Assembly: GCA_024811115.1 (NCBI GenBank)
Contig: JAKOGH010000344.1
Coordinates: 1-51,737 of the forward strand
Source of the DNA: Terana coerulea
Lineage: Eukaryota > Basidiomycota > Agaricomycetes > Polyporales > Phanerochaetaceae
Direction: 5' to 3'
DNA length: 51,737 nt
Shown piece by piece: positions 33,475-44,423 of this stretch. Each line of letters starts with the position of its first letter. The stretch's first letter is position 1. Made by a program: the position numbers and the translations under genes. The notes under the pieces are model-generated. The model was not told where the DNA came from, searched no databases, and saw only the letters and a list, made by a program, of their open reading frames with translations.

Positions 33475-35418
33475 ATGCCAGATCCATATGTTGCAGCTCA
33501 GGCTGCGGCTGAAGCTATGCTCGTCGAAGACATGCGTACCTTCTTGGAACCAATGTTGGTGCTTTTTGCATCGCTATCATGTGAGTCTGTTCCATGCATG
33601 ATGCCCTTGGTTGCTGCAGCCACTGAATGCTTCACCAGGTTGTCCGGAATCTCCGCAGCTCAAGCATACAGCTACTGGTTCTCATATGAGGATGACCCTA
33701 TTGGTAATAAAATCTTTGTTATTGCCCTCTGGTGAGTTGACCATTGTGTGAAATATTCAGCTGGAACCTAATGTGTGAATCCAGCGTTCTCGAGTGCCTT
33801 CATAGTGCTGCATGCATCCATATAATGGACTGGTACCTTATCAAGAATATAGGCTCCCCCAAGATAGTTTGCACATGGTTTGGAGTGTACCAGTGTGTGA
33901 CCACCCTTCTGCCTCCATGCTATCCAGCTCACCAAATATTATTTCTGACCTGGGTTGTATCAGGTGTCAATATTCATTCAGGTCTGTGCATGCATTCCAG
34001 AATCTCTTGCGCAAGATAATAAAGTTTTAGAAGATTACCATAATTGCTCTTTCCCATGGGTAAATACTTCAAATTTCATGTCAATACCCAGCATGCTAAC
34101 ACACAATTATGTAGGTTTTACATTCACCGGCTATGGCATTGTACGGATCATTCCATTGCACTAAGCTCTATATACTGATGAGTCAGTAGTAAGTGAAAAG
34201 CACATCACTCTTACAGGTTTAATGGTAGGTTTTCAGCATTTTTGAAAATGCACTATTGCCCCACTCATATTTCATCCAGGTGCTTCTAGAGCTATCCCGT
34301 ACAGGTGTGTTTATTATTTTCAGATATATTATCACAGTGCTCACAGATAGGTTGATCTTCCAGCTATTGGCTGCAGTATGTTCAATTCCACCTATCATTA
34401 CCTTTAGAATTTTGACAAAAATATGGGACTCTCAGCATCATCAGGGCTAATGTGAGCTTCTACAAAATTTGGCATCGCTAAATTCTTATAGCCCATTAGT
34501 TTCAAATACGACACATGGGCAGCATTCCGTGCAGAACCAGCTAGCCATGTAAGTCATGTAACTCTTATTCTATCATTTGCTTAAGCATTCATTTAGATTA
34601 CAATCCTTCTTACCCTTTCGCTTGGTATTCTGGATGATGTGTTAATTACAGCATGTCTCATTTACTTCCTGCACAAGCACAGGTCAAGTTTCCGCAGGCT
34701 TGTATCATGTTAATATTCAGCAGTCACCTATCAATGCTAATACAGCTTGCACACAGAACACAACATGTTGTACAGTGGTTAACATTTTACCTAATCAGCA
34801 CTGGTGCAGTTACTGTGTAAGTCTTAAATCCTGTTTATATACTACAGTGCTCTTCTAATAGCTCCTTATATACAGAGTTTTCTCAATGACAGCAGCTTTA
34901 ACTGTACCCTATTTATCTCACATTTTTATTCAATTTATTAATTTGTATTTATTGAAGTTTAGCTTCTCAAAAACAACTCTTATATTTGGAGGAATGATAG
35001 AGATTCTGAGCAAGTGTGAGTTACAGTTCACTTCAGCTTGTAGTGTTACCACATGCTCACAAATGGACTGGTACAGTATATGCCAATACAGTATTGTCAA
35101 TGTTAGTACCTATTTTCTTTCAAAATTGTTGATGATGACTTTCTGACTATGTTTTACTAGGCTCAATGCACGGCATACACTGAAGGAACAAACATCAAGC
35201 AAGGATGGCATAGTGAACTCTATTCCACTGCAACTGAGACATGATAACGGGGCATCTGATCAGCAAACCCAAGTGGCAGCAGTATGTGCATACATTATTT
35301 GATAGTGCAGTCCTGCTAACTCTTTGTCCATTAGAGCAGTGGTGTACGTGTTGATATATATATGGAAGTTACAAGTGATGAGGGTAATAAGGTCCAGATA
35401 TTGGGTGAGAGTGTTTGA
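33475..35418 (+). CDS. DUF6534-type multi-pass membrane protein, gene 2
   Basis: Paralogue of the gene at 3806, with the same exon plan. ATG at 33,475 gives MPDPYVAAQAAAEAML and FLEPMLVLFASLS. Next come AQAYSYWFSYEDDPIG, LECLHSAACIHIMDWYLIKN, KYDTWAAFRAEPASH, LTLSLGILDDVLITACLIYF, VVQWLTFYLISTGAVTV, KTTLIFGGMIEILSK and LNARHTLKEQTSSKDG, ending VQILGESV with TGA at 35,416-35,418. Introns of about 50-60 bp separate these. I see no unavoidable stop. Compared with gene 1 the nucleotide sequence is clearly diverged and more AT-rich, so the duplication is not recent. The position after a 'GGPP synthetase'-type copy repeats block 1. Confidence 0.72.
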
Positions 35419-35924
35419 ATCAGTCATGACTCAGGTCTTCACATAGCACTTGGAATTTTGAGTGTACTGGTCAGAGTGCACAATGATTAGGAGGAAATGT
35501 TAGAGTACATCTAGAACACTGTATCATGAGGATTGGGGGAGTATTTATGTATAGCAGGCATTATTGCTGTGGGCCGCTACATTATTTGCAAGTACAACAT
35601 TCAGCGAGACAAGGTTCATGGAGCAACGGCAGTTACACCCGGTCGCCGTGCGCCCACTAGCAGTTCGCTAGACGACGAGGCCTGGGTCACCATCAGCGCT
35701 ATGGTACTCAAAAGTCAGTCTGCGGACGCCACGGACAAGCTCGTGGCAACTGGGACTGAAGACATTCTCATTTTCAACTTGGATAACTGTAGGGTTTAGA
35801 CAAGGGTAGAATGTATGTTGTACATTGTAAGCGTGAGTGGCGTCATCGTATAGCCGCTATTCTCGTTAATGTGCTGACTTTCATAGAAAGATATAAAATC
35901 AGAGATATATACTGTGTCTTCATC
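35419..35924. other. Stretch between DUF6534 gene 2 and copy 4
   Basis: About 500 bp. A plus-strand open frame (35,533-35,799) reads WVTISAMVLKSQSADATDK and ends EDILIFNLDNCRV. I do not recognise it; it may be a gene or transposon fragment. Confidence 0.3.
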
Positions 35925-36300
35925 TATTGCTCGCTTTGTGCTTCCCTATTGCTTTCCGCCGACGCCCTCGAGGCCGAATCTTCAGAAGGTAAGTTCGATT
36001 GAAGTACTGTGGACGTGATCACGGACAGGAACAATCTGCTTAGACTTGTCGGATAGGTCGACCGCTCTTCTTCTCGGAAGAAGAACGCCAACGAATTCCG
36101 AAGTGACGTCCAGCTCGTTGGTTCGCACATGCTGCTGCTCCAGCGATGGGAGGATCGGAGCTCGGTGAACTCCTACCAGAACGTCTACGGCGACTTGTTT
36201 GAGATGGAAAGTACCCGGCCCGCGCACGGTTGCGAAAGGGCTACATTGGCAGCTATGTGGCGCGTTGGTATTGTCAGAAGCGCAACAGGGTGAAGCGGTG
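35925..36300 (+). pseudogene. Copy 4: 3'-truncated fragment closest to copy 1
   Basis: It reads SADALEAESSEGKFD, VDVITDRNNLLRLVG, NEFRSDVQLVGSHMLLLQRW, EDRSSVNSYQN and CERATLAAMWRVG, nearly identical to positions 170-480 of copy 1. Two Trp codons have become stops by G-to-A changes: TGG to TGA after GKFD and TGG to TAG after RLVG. Both ends are truncated and there is no RFEVDAC exon. It abuts the 3' end of the kinase gene on the other strand. Confidence 0.75.
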
Positions 36301-36311
36301 CTCACAGATCA

Positions 36312-37104
36312 TCAGAAAAACCCGACTATGTGTTCCGAAAGGTACCGTTCGATTTGCCATTCAGTCTCGTAATCCTTGTCAAACATATCCTGGACTGCCT
36401 CCATCCAGAGATCACCGCCGTATATGGGTGAGGGGGCACCAGACCGCCTTCACGAACTCCCAATGCTCGGGATACCATCCAGCTTGCTCCCAGTCCAGCA
36501 GAGCAACGATAGTATCTCCGTCGACCATGATGTTGCGGGGAGCGATGTCTCCATGTGTAAAGACGATGACGTGGTCAGCGCGGAGCCGAGAGTGAACCTC
36601 TGGGAGAGTAGCCCGCTCGTCGTATTTGGCCGTCGTCTTTATGACGCGCTCGTTGAACGCGTCTTCGTTGGGGTAGGGCCCTACTGGACCAATTCCGGTG
36701 ATGCGGCTGTCCGTGAGCGCCGCACCATTGAGGGAGCACACCGCAGGGCCGTGAGGGGATTGAAGCGACCGGAGCTGGGATATGAACGAGCGCAACTGCT
36801 TGACGATCCTCCTTCGCTGGGCAGGTTCCAGCGTCGGCCAGACTACTTGTAAGGGTTTTCCCTCGATTCTCTTCATCAGCAGGTAGCGGTCGCCGTACCC
36901 ATCGTCCGAGGCGACGACGTGAGGTGTAGGGATGGAAGTGTGGTGCTGAACAAAGCGTATGATGTCGGCTTCCTTAGCCCCGCCTGGCGAAGATATCTTC
37001 AAGATGAGACCGAATGGGAGATCGACTATGCGCCCCTGAAAGCGACGGCCTCGTATGGACCGGACAACCTCCAGGACTAGTAGGAATACAGTTGCGAGGA
37101 TCAT
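36312..37104 (-). pseudogene. APH-type (aminoglycoside phosphotransferase-like) kinase with a 3' frameshift
   Basis: Small-molecule kinase of the APH/choline-kinase fold, common in basidiomycetes, where most substrates are unknown. The ATG at 37,104 is followed by a hydrophobic N-terminus (MILATVFLLVLEVVRS), FGLILKI (N-lobe Lys), YLLMKRIEGKPL, the catalytic loop HGDIAPRNIMVDGD, and IVALLDWEQAGWYPEHWEFV. After FVKAVW the frame is lost; the expected ending GAPSPIYGGDLW, EAVQDMFDKDYE and LSEHIVGFF lies in another frame and ends at TGA 36,312-36,314. A 2-base loss at about 36,430 explains it. The catalytic core precedes the break, so a shortened 230-residue protein ending THIRR could still be made. 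Head-to-head with the complex I gene. Confidence 0.7.
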
Positions 37105-37329
37105 TCGTGAGAGGGAGTGAGTGGATGATCGTGCAGGGGAGGACGTGAACTTCTGTTATACCGGCACAGGTACCAGTGGTAAAGCTTCTGGAAGACTTGC
37201 CTATTTTGGATTTTAGTGAGAGTGTGACGTCTGTGTCATTTCTGTGACTGTCACCCTCCGCCCCGTCCCGTGAGCCAACGAGCGGCTTAGTTTCAGTCAA
37301 CGACCTCGTCGTCGCAGCCATCCACGACG
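37105..37329. promoter_or_regulatory. Divergent promoter between kinase and complex I gene
   Basis: A 225-bp spacer between two start codons on opposite strands. It must hold both 5' UTRs and promoters. No clear TATA box is seen. Confidence 0.4.
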
Positions 37330-39089
37330 ATGTTCAGAGCATCGTCGTCAACGTCACGTACGTCTCACGCTACTTCCACCTGACGTGGCTCACTCTTCCC
37401 CAAAGACGTAACTCGCCCTTTCCGGGCCAAGCTGCGCCGAAGCTTTGCGACGGTTTCCGACCCTCCTGTTCGCCAGTACGGCGGTTTGAAGGATCAAGAC
37501 CGCATATTCACAAATGCGTACTGCAGACATGACCATGGTATAAAGGGTGCCTTGGTGAGTAGATATTCCGTAAAGGGTCTTGCGAGTCCTCATCCCTGTC
37601 GTGGTGAAGTCCCGAGGAGACTGGCACAAGACGAAGGAAATTCTCGGCAAGGGAGACAACTGGATTATCCAGACCATAAAGGACTCTGGCTTGCGGGGGC
37701 GCGGAGGTGCTGGTTTCCCTAGTGGTCTGAAGTGGAGTTTCATGAACAAGCCTGGCTGGGAGAAGGATCCGCGGCCGCGGTATCTTGTCGTGAACGCAGA
37801 TGAGGGAGAGCCCGGAACCTGCAAGGATCGGGAAATCTTGCGCGGAGACCCCCACAAGCTCATTGAAGGCTGCCTGGTCGCCGGCCGTGCCATGAACGCC
37901 AGTGCCGCCTACATCTACATCCGTGGAGAGTTTTACCAAGAGGCCTCCCACGTCCAGCAAGCTATCAACGAAGCGTACAAGGCTGGATTCCTTGGCAAGG
38001 ATGCTTGCGGCTCTGGATACTCCTTCGATGTGTACCTCCACCGCGGTGCCGGCGCGTACATTTGTGGAGAAGAGACGGCCCTGATCGAGAGTCTGGAGGG
38101 CAAGCAGGGCAAGCCCCGTCTCAAACCCCCGTTCCCCGCCGATGTCGGTCTTTTTGGATGCCCCACTACTGTCGCCAATGTCGAGACTGTTGCCGTCGCG
38201 CCCACCATCGTCCGCCGCGGCGCTCCCTGGTTTGCCGGCTTCGGTCGTGCTCGGAATCAGGGCACCAAGTTGTTCTGCATCAGCGGACATGTCAACAACC
38301 CCTGTGTCGTTGAGGAGGAGATGAGCATTCCGCTGAAGGACCTCATCGAGAAGCACTGTGGTGGCGTGATTGGTGGCTGGGACAACCTGCTCGGTATCAT
38401 CCCTGGTGGCAGCTCCGTCCCCGTGTTACCCATCAAACAGTGCGGGGAAGTCCTGTGAGTACCTTGCTACCGTTACGCACGTGATGGTTCTGACTCCCCA
38501 TAGCATGGACTACGATTCCCTCAAGGATGCCCAGTCTGGTCTGGGTACTGGCGCTGTCATTGTTATGAACAAGAGCACCGACATCGTCGCTGCTATTGCT
38601 CGCTTTGCCCACGTACGTCCGGACCCTCAAGTGCTGTATGCGCTCTCTCTTACACGTCATTTTACCAGTTCTACAAGCATGAGTCGTGCGGTCAATGCAC
38701 ACCCTGCAGAGAGGGCACGACGTGGATGATGAACATGATGGATCGCTTCGTTGAGGGCCGGGGTCACCAGCGCGAGATCGACATGCTCCTCGAGCTCACG
38801 TAAGTCGCATTCGTTTTTACTCGAGATTCATATATTTATTGACGTCATTTCCAGGAAACAAATCGAGGGTCGTACAATTTGTGCGCTAGGAGACGCTGCG
38901 GCATGGCCCATTCAGGGTCTTATGCGTCACTTCCGCCCTGAGGTTGAGAAGCGCATAGATGCCTTCCGCGCCGCGAATGGACCTGTACTGTTCGGTGGAC
39001 GCCTGAAGACCGAGACCGACCCCACGCTCGCGCTCCCGGATAACCTTGGAGTGAACCTTCCCGAGCTTTCTGCACCATCCGCCCACTAG
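37330..39089 (+). CDS. NUO-51: NADH:ubiquinone oxidoreductase 51-kDa (flavoprotein 1) subunit, mitochondrial
   Basis: Complex I subunit that oxidises NADH on FMN and passes electrons to iron-sulfur cluster N3, at the matrix tip of the peripheral arm. ATG at 37,330 gives MFRASSSTS and an Arg-rich leader ending [10 protein letters not shown], a plausible mitochondrial presequence. Introns: 37,358-37,405, 37,555-37,609, 38,455-38,503, 38,613-38,668, 38,800-38,854. The spliced length is 1497 nt (498 codons plus stop), normal for the family. Signatures: [13 protein letters not shown] (FMN), [13 protein letters not shown] (NADH), [13 protein letters not shown], and the N3 ligands [13 protein letters not shown] with the later Cys in [12 protein letters not shown]. 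No lesion seen. Orthologue of NDUFV1/NuoF; a single conserved housekeeping gene. Confidence 0.97.
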
Positions 39090-39690
39090 ACTACGTGGTG
39101 CATTGTCTATATTCGTATGCCGTACACAAAATAAACACATTTGGCGGAGCTTGCCCGCCGCTGGCAATCTGAGCGCTGTTGAAGATTCCGTGATCTGAAA
39201 GGTTTATTCGACAGCACAGACATACTGCTGATGTGTTTTGCAGCTATTTGCAGCAATGATCAACTCCCCAACGAGGCGGACAAGAAGTTGCTAGCGTCCA
39301 CGCTTTGTATCCGTGGTTACAGAGAACAGGTACTGTCATCTGCTCTACCTAATTGCGGTTTACAAGACATTGACACCTCCACTGAAGATGCGCTCAATGT
39401 CACCGACATATGTTTTATCATCCGTTGATTGTAGCGGCTTGACAGTGATGCATCCACTCGCACTATGCCTTGTCCTGGCTAAAGGGGTGGGAACACCAGG
39501 AATGGGGACTTTATCTTTATAAGGAGCTTTTCGTTGAAGTCAACGAAGCTAGCCGTCTGTGACGAGTCTCATACAAGGTATGATTATACGTTCTCTACGA
39601 TGCCCGGAGTGCTAAAGTGAACCGCGCATAGCTCCCATCTCTTCCGCCGGTCGGATTAATATTATTACGATACTTACTATAATTTCAGTT
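39090..39690. other. Intergenic stretch
   Basis: About 600 bp between a housekeeping gene and a secreted-protein gene. Short open frames occur but none looks real. Confidence 0.4.
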
Positions 39691-40655
39691 ATGTACTCAA
39701 GAGTCACCCGAAACGTCGGCGCATTGTTCGCCCTCTACGCCTTCATTCTCCCCGTGATATTCGCACGCCCTTTCAGTGGACCGCGAACGGTGACGCCCTG
39801 GTCAGCAAGGACGCTGCAAGACTGCGAAGAGTCTGTCAACTGCGAAGTCGTCAACGGACAGCCAACAATCGACTTCGAGCAGGTCCACGCTGCGCTCATG
39901 AAACGTGATAACGGTGCATATAATGTGACGGCTGTCCTGGCAGACCAGGGCACTGTGGACACATCCAACTGTGGTCCATCGGATGTTGTCCACGGCGGCT
40001 TAGTGCGTTGTCCGTTCTTTCCGGGCACGAGCTGGGGTCTCACCACCTCCGAAGTATGAATTTTGCAGCGACAATGGTTGTACGACGGACTCGCGCGATT
40101 ACGCATGCCAACAGCCCGGCCCTGGGCTAGACGGCACCATCGATCATATCACCTGCACGATCACGCAAAACGGGTGGTATCTTCACGACGACTACGTGCT
40201 GCGCAATATGTTTGCGGACGTCCTAGAAGCAGCGACCAAGGCTCACACTACGATGAAGGACAATACGGTAGACACTACTACTCTTGGCCGACGCGAAGTC
40301 GTGCATCCGTAGGTCGTCGCGCGTTGGCTCTATCAATTTTTAGCTGATGAAGGGCAATAGCGGCACGCCAATACATTTCCAGACCCACGTTGCACCGAAG
40401 AGCATTCAAGCCACCCAGTATGTGTATACTAGTGCCGGTCAGCAGATAGCCGGAGTCGTGCGGTTTTCGGTACGTTTGTCCGCACCTCGCTATCAACCAC
40501 CGTCCTGAACAGAGTCGTGTGACGGGTAGATCTCATGCCGCGAGGACGATCCTGCTGTCTCCTGCGATGAGGTCCTCGATAATGTGGGGGCAATAGCCGA
40601 TTTGATTGTACCGGGTTCAGCAGCGGTAGCCGGACTCATCAAGAAGGCTTGTTGA
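39691..40655 (+). CDS. Predicted secreted protein with about ten cysteines, family unknown
   Basis: ATG at 39,691 starts a signal peptide (MYSRVTRNVGALFALYAFIL, with likely cleavage after PVIFA). Introns 40,003-40,054, 40,309-40,360 and 40,470-40,529 join four exons to 801 nt (266 codons plus stop). Mature pieces: DCEESVNCEVVNG, TVDTSNCGPSD, YEFCSDNGCTTDSRDYACQQ, DHITCTITQNGWYLHDDYVL, APKSIQATQYVYTSAGQQ, ISCREDDPAVSCDEVLDNV, and the C-terminus AGLIKKAC. The spaced cysteines suggest a disulfide-linked extracellular protein. An RR pair (GRREVVHP) could be a processing site. No enzyme motif is visible. The exon structure was inferred from frame continuity and could differ at one junction. Confidence 0.65.
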
Positions 40656-41408
40656 GTAAACACAACTTTATCGAGTCTTGGTTCAGCAAAACGTGGCTAT
40701 ACGGTCCGCAGCTTTGGCTCTACTGTTGTCTCTGTCAGCTTCAGTATATGACTAGGAGGTGCCGTAAGGCTCACAGCTCATCGGTTCTTCTTCGGTGCCC
40801 CATGCACGTGCAGTATGCGACCCGGCCGGAGCCTTACGAAAATCGCGCTTGCCAGGGGGAAAAATCCTTTTCGCCGAGCTCGCTTCTGCATGTATCAACG
40901 GCTCTGAACTTGAAGCTCTCAGGCACGCCTGCTGCAGCCGGTGATGACTCAAGCCTCGAATTCCTGGTTTTCCTGGTTTTCGAGATAGGTATCATGCTTA
41001 TGCATTCCCACGCGACGCTGGTGTCAGTCCGCTTCGACACAGGCTCGGAGATGCATATGGAGCCGGACTGGTGGATACTGATCACGAGCGTTGCCATAGA
41101 CAGATGCAAACAGCCGTCAACCGACGAAACAATGAGTGAGACTCCGAGCTATTGTCCTGGGCGTCTGCATCGTTGTGGCGTTTCTGAGCTGTGCGCTTTA
41201 TCACTTTGCGTCGGCCGCATTGGCGTTCCCCACAACACTCTTTACCTGCGACCCCTGCGACTCGTCGCTTTCGCGCAGGAGAAGGTGAGTAGAAATTCAC
41301 AGATATTGGCAGAGCACGATTCGTGACTGAATTCTGCCGTTAAAGGGTTCGGTTGTCATCCCTCTACCCGAGAGTCTTAAATCTAATCCCGAATATCGCA
41401 TCTTCATC
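40656..41408. other. Intergenic stretch
   Basis: About 750 bp. An open frame of 225 codons starts at 40,649 but shows no homology I recognise and overlaps the end of the preceding gene. Treated as non-coding. Confidence 0.35.
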
Positions 41409-43342
41409 ATGGAGGCTGTGGATCATCGCGGACTCCCCGATGAGCTCCTGGACATGATTGTCGAAGACGTCGAGCTGGAGAAGGACCGAGACGAAAGGCG
41501 GCGGGCACTCGCCACATGCTGCGCCACATCCAAGCGTCTTCGCGCGCTGTCCCTCGCTCGCTTATTCCGTGAGCTTGTGGTTACCTTCACCGATCTCGCT
41601 TACTTCGAGGATCCAAACGCGGGGGATAGTGAGGATGGCTACTTTGACGACGATCCTGATTATTCGGAGGAGGGACGCTCCGACGAGATTTCGACCAATG
41701 CTTCGGGCGCACGCACGACGCCTTCCCCTACCCCGAGTTGGGTGAAGCCGATGCAAATGTTGAATGCGACCTCGTGGGAAATGACCCCGACTGGTTTGCA
41801 ACGTTCGAGCGGCGGATGCAGGATATATCTGGTGAGTCGGAGGATGTACAAATGGACGATGTGGCGGATGACGCACCCTCGAGTGTCCCGCGTCACGAAC
41901 GCTCTCTAAAAACCTACCGAGGCTTCCGCGACTTCCTTCGGGACTCTGGCCACATATGCGGTCTCGTCCAAAGGCTATCCTTGCGGCGTATGGCTCACAA
42001 GACCGAGTACTTCTGGCATGGCGACTGCCCGGAGCGTGTGTTGCTTCAAATTTTGCGCAGTCTGCCGAACCTCAAGAGCCTCGTTCTACGAAATCTTCTC
42101 AATTTGGTCAGAAACGCCGCAAATGATCCTTTATCAGAGAATCTAATTTCCGTGGATACTCTTCATTTGCACCACGACCGCCGCCAGTACTCCTTACACA
42201 TGCTCGATCCCATCCGCCTCTTTTCCCACATAAACCATCTTGTTATTGGGCCCGTTCCGTTTAACTCATCCGACCCGAGTTTGGCATGGGCTATAGGCTT
42301 TCCTGCCGTGGCGGAAACGATATCCCTGAGGTCGCTGCTTTTCTTGGATTGCAGGGTCAGCTTTCGCTTTCTCCAGGATCTGGGAGACAGCGGTGCGCTG
42401 AAGGAGTTGGAGAATCTGCGGCTGGAACCGTTCGATAGCGCGGATGTTGACGAAGTTGAAATCCTCATAGGCAACGTTGGGGCGACCCTCAAGTGTCTGA
42501 ACATCGACATTGACTACCATCACAGCTACGAGACTGGTGAGTTCCAGTCTCAATTTGCTAGGGGCGTGCGGCACTGACCGTCCTGGTCAGTCGAGGACTG
42601 GGAAAGTGTCATTGGTTTACACCGGTTAGAAGCCCTGCGTTCCTTCACTATCAGACTCAAGTTTGGCTCCATTATACAGCATCTAAATCCGAAGTGGGAT
42701 GCCATCGCCAACCTCTTGGACCTCCCTACAGATCTGCCGCTCGAGCAGATCACCCTGCTTGCGTCCTGCGACTCCGAACAGTCGTTCCTGCCACACGAGT
42801 ACCCCTCCGAACACCTAACAGATGCCCTGGAGCAGATAGACTCTCAGGACTTCCCGCCGTCCATGCGCACGTTCTCCTGTATCAAGGAGCACGATGGCTT
42901 GGTCATGCACAGGGAAACTCATCCTCGGGAGCTCTCACAGAGTTTTGTAGATCTGTTCAGGGGCCATCCGGTACCGGAGCAGTTCAAGACTGTCACTTAC
43001 TATCGCAGGGTTCGTGCCCACGACGATACCGGAGAGATTATGGCGGAGCTCGATAATTTGCCGAAAGCATTCCCCAAACTTCATGCCGGCGGTATCCTCA
43101 AATATGGCCTTAGGGAGGTGGAGGTGGAGGTGGAGAAGGCAAGTTTCTGGTTTTCGCCCTGTATAAGTTGCTGATCCGCCGTGCAGGGGAAACCTGATAT
43201 TTGGGATAATTTGGTGCAGTCGCTTATCTATTGTGAGCAACTCCATAAACTCCGTAGTAAACTTTTGAACTTGACTTTGCGCAGATTAAACGCGGGCTTG
43301 TTCAAAGTGTGGGTTCACACACACAAGCCATGCACCACGTAA
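41409..43342 (+). CDS. F-box-like protein, about 570 residues
   Basis: F-box proteins recruit substrates to SCF ubiquitin ligases through an N-terminal F-box that binds Skp1. The N-terminus fits: GLPDELLDMIVEDVE, then RRALATCCATSKRLRALSLA, ending RLFRELVV. An acidic stretch follows (about residues 70-95), which may be intron. Later parts have a leucine-rich pattern typical of fungal F-box proteins (ILRSLPNLKSLVLRN, HINHLVIGPV, ALKELENLRLE). Proposed introns: 41,629-41,747 (restores frame; a frameshift is the alternative), 42,537-42,590 (phase 1, joins YET to VEDWES) and 43,139-43,186, which would be a GC-AG intron. The total is 1713 nt. Stop TAA is at 43,340-43,342. It converges on the GNAT gene. 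Confidence 0.7.
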
Positions 43343-43415
43343 AAGGGCGAAGGACGTCTATATTTACCAGAGCTGTACTTTCACAATCAAATAACAATGC
43401 GACATGCGGCAGTGC

Positions 43416-43874
43416 CTATAACTCAGCTTTCATCCGAACATATTCGATGTGCCCTTTGAAGAAGGTAGTCCCAAAGCGCCGCATTCCCCTCCTCTCATAC
43501 CACGCTGCAGTATCCAGTCTTCCGTCGCACCAGATAACGGAGCACCCCATGTCTCGCGCCGCCTGAAAAGTATGGCTAAGCAGGGCACTGCCGATACCGC
43601 GGCCTTGCAGTGACTGATCGCAGGCGAACTTTCGGAAACGGGCAGCCTTGGGCGAATGCGCAGGCTCAGCCGCAGTATCACTGTCAGGCAGAGCTTCGAG
43701 GAAGGTGGATATCACTGCGGCTGGAGATGAACTGCCCGGGAGAAATGCGCCAAAGTGATAGCCAGCGTCGTCCTCGAGGAGCAGGACATAAGAGACGGGC
43801 TTGTCGGGCCACAGAACAGAATGCCTTAATGCAACTGTATCTTCAGGTTCTATGAGCCTGATTTGTGGTAACAC
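43416..43874 (-). CDS. GNAT-family N-acetyltransferase, single exon
   Basis: 152 residues, ATG at 43,874 and stop at 43,416. GNAT enzymes transfer acetyl from acetyl-CoA to amines. The pyrophosphate-binding motif A is clear: FRKFACDQSLQGRGIGSALL (Q/RxxGxG/A type), followed by SHTFQAARDMGC and, in motif B, WCDGRLDTAAWYERRGM. Residues 1-85 contain the usual N-terminal strands and a variable Ala/Ser/Pro linker. The substrate cannot be deduced. No lesion seen; 3' ends converge with the F-box gene with about 70 bp between. Confidence 0.85.
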   Translation of the reverse strand: MLPQIRLIEPEDTVALRHSVLWPDKPVSYVLLLEDDAGYHFGAFLPGSSSPAAVISTFLEALPDSDTAAEPAHSPKAARFRKFACDQSLQGRGIGSALLSHTFQAARDMGCSVIWCDGRLDTAAWYERRGMRRFGTTFFKGHIEYVRMKAEL

Positions 43875-44423
43875 GCTCGCTGCTTGAGCAGAGTTACTAG
43901 TTGGCTTATGTTCCGATCACTGAGAGACATGCCTTCATTATACTGTTTCACTACGGTCGTCATGGTGGTCCTAAGACAAGGAATGGTCACAAAAACTCGC
44001 TAAGAACTGACAGTGTTTGTGAACTAAAGCGCCCAAATTAACGCAAGAATATTGGCGAAACACAGCAAATGCCATCAGAAATGCTCCATATCTGGAAGAG
44101 CAGCGATACTCTAAGGATTTCGTCCGTGCCATGGCCTCCTTTGGTCATCTCCTGCAAGGCACCTCTCTGCACGATTGCCGCAGGTCTCTCGCATCTTGAC
44201 CTCATCCCCAGTCTGCAGTCCTCAAGCTCAAGAGGCGAACTTCACTCCTCCAGGACGTGCTCTGCAGGACAATTGCGCAGTAAGAAGGATCAAGAGCGGC
44301 GAGGCAGGACAGAGACATCTCAGGCACAGTACAAAGAACTGAGGGCAGTTGCTTCACAGCCTTCGCCAGCCGTCTCTTAAACCCAAAACTGCCGCGCATA
44401 ACGCTCCCTTCACGCCCCCAATA
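43875..44423. other. Spacer between divergent GNAT and chitin synthase genes
   Basis: About 550 bp holding both promoters and 5' UTRs. No conserved element recognised. Confidence 0.4.

Noticed and set aside
36305..36325. ATCAGAAAAACCC as another element end
   Set aside because: It lies within the kinase's C-terminal codons (HIVGFF), and no element sequence follows.
40649..41326. Plus-strand frame of 225 codons
   Set aside because: No recognisable motif, overlaps the preceding gene's stop and has a scattered composition.
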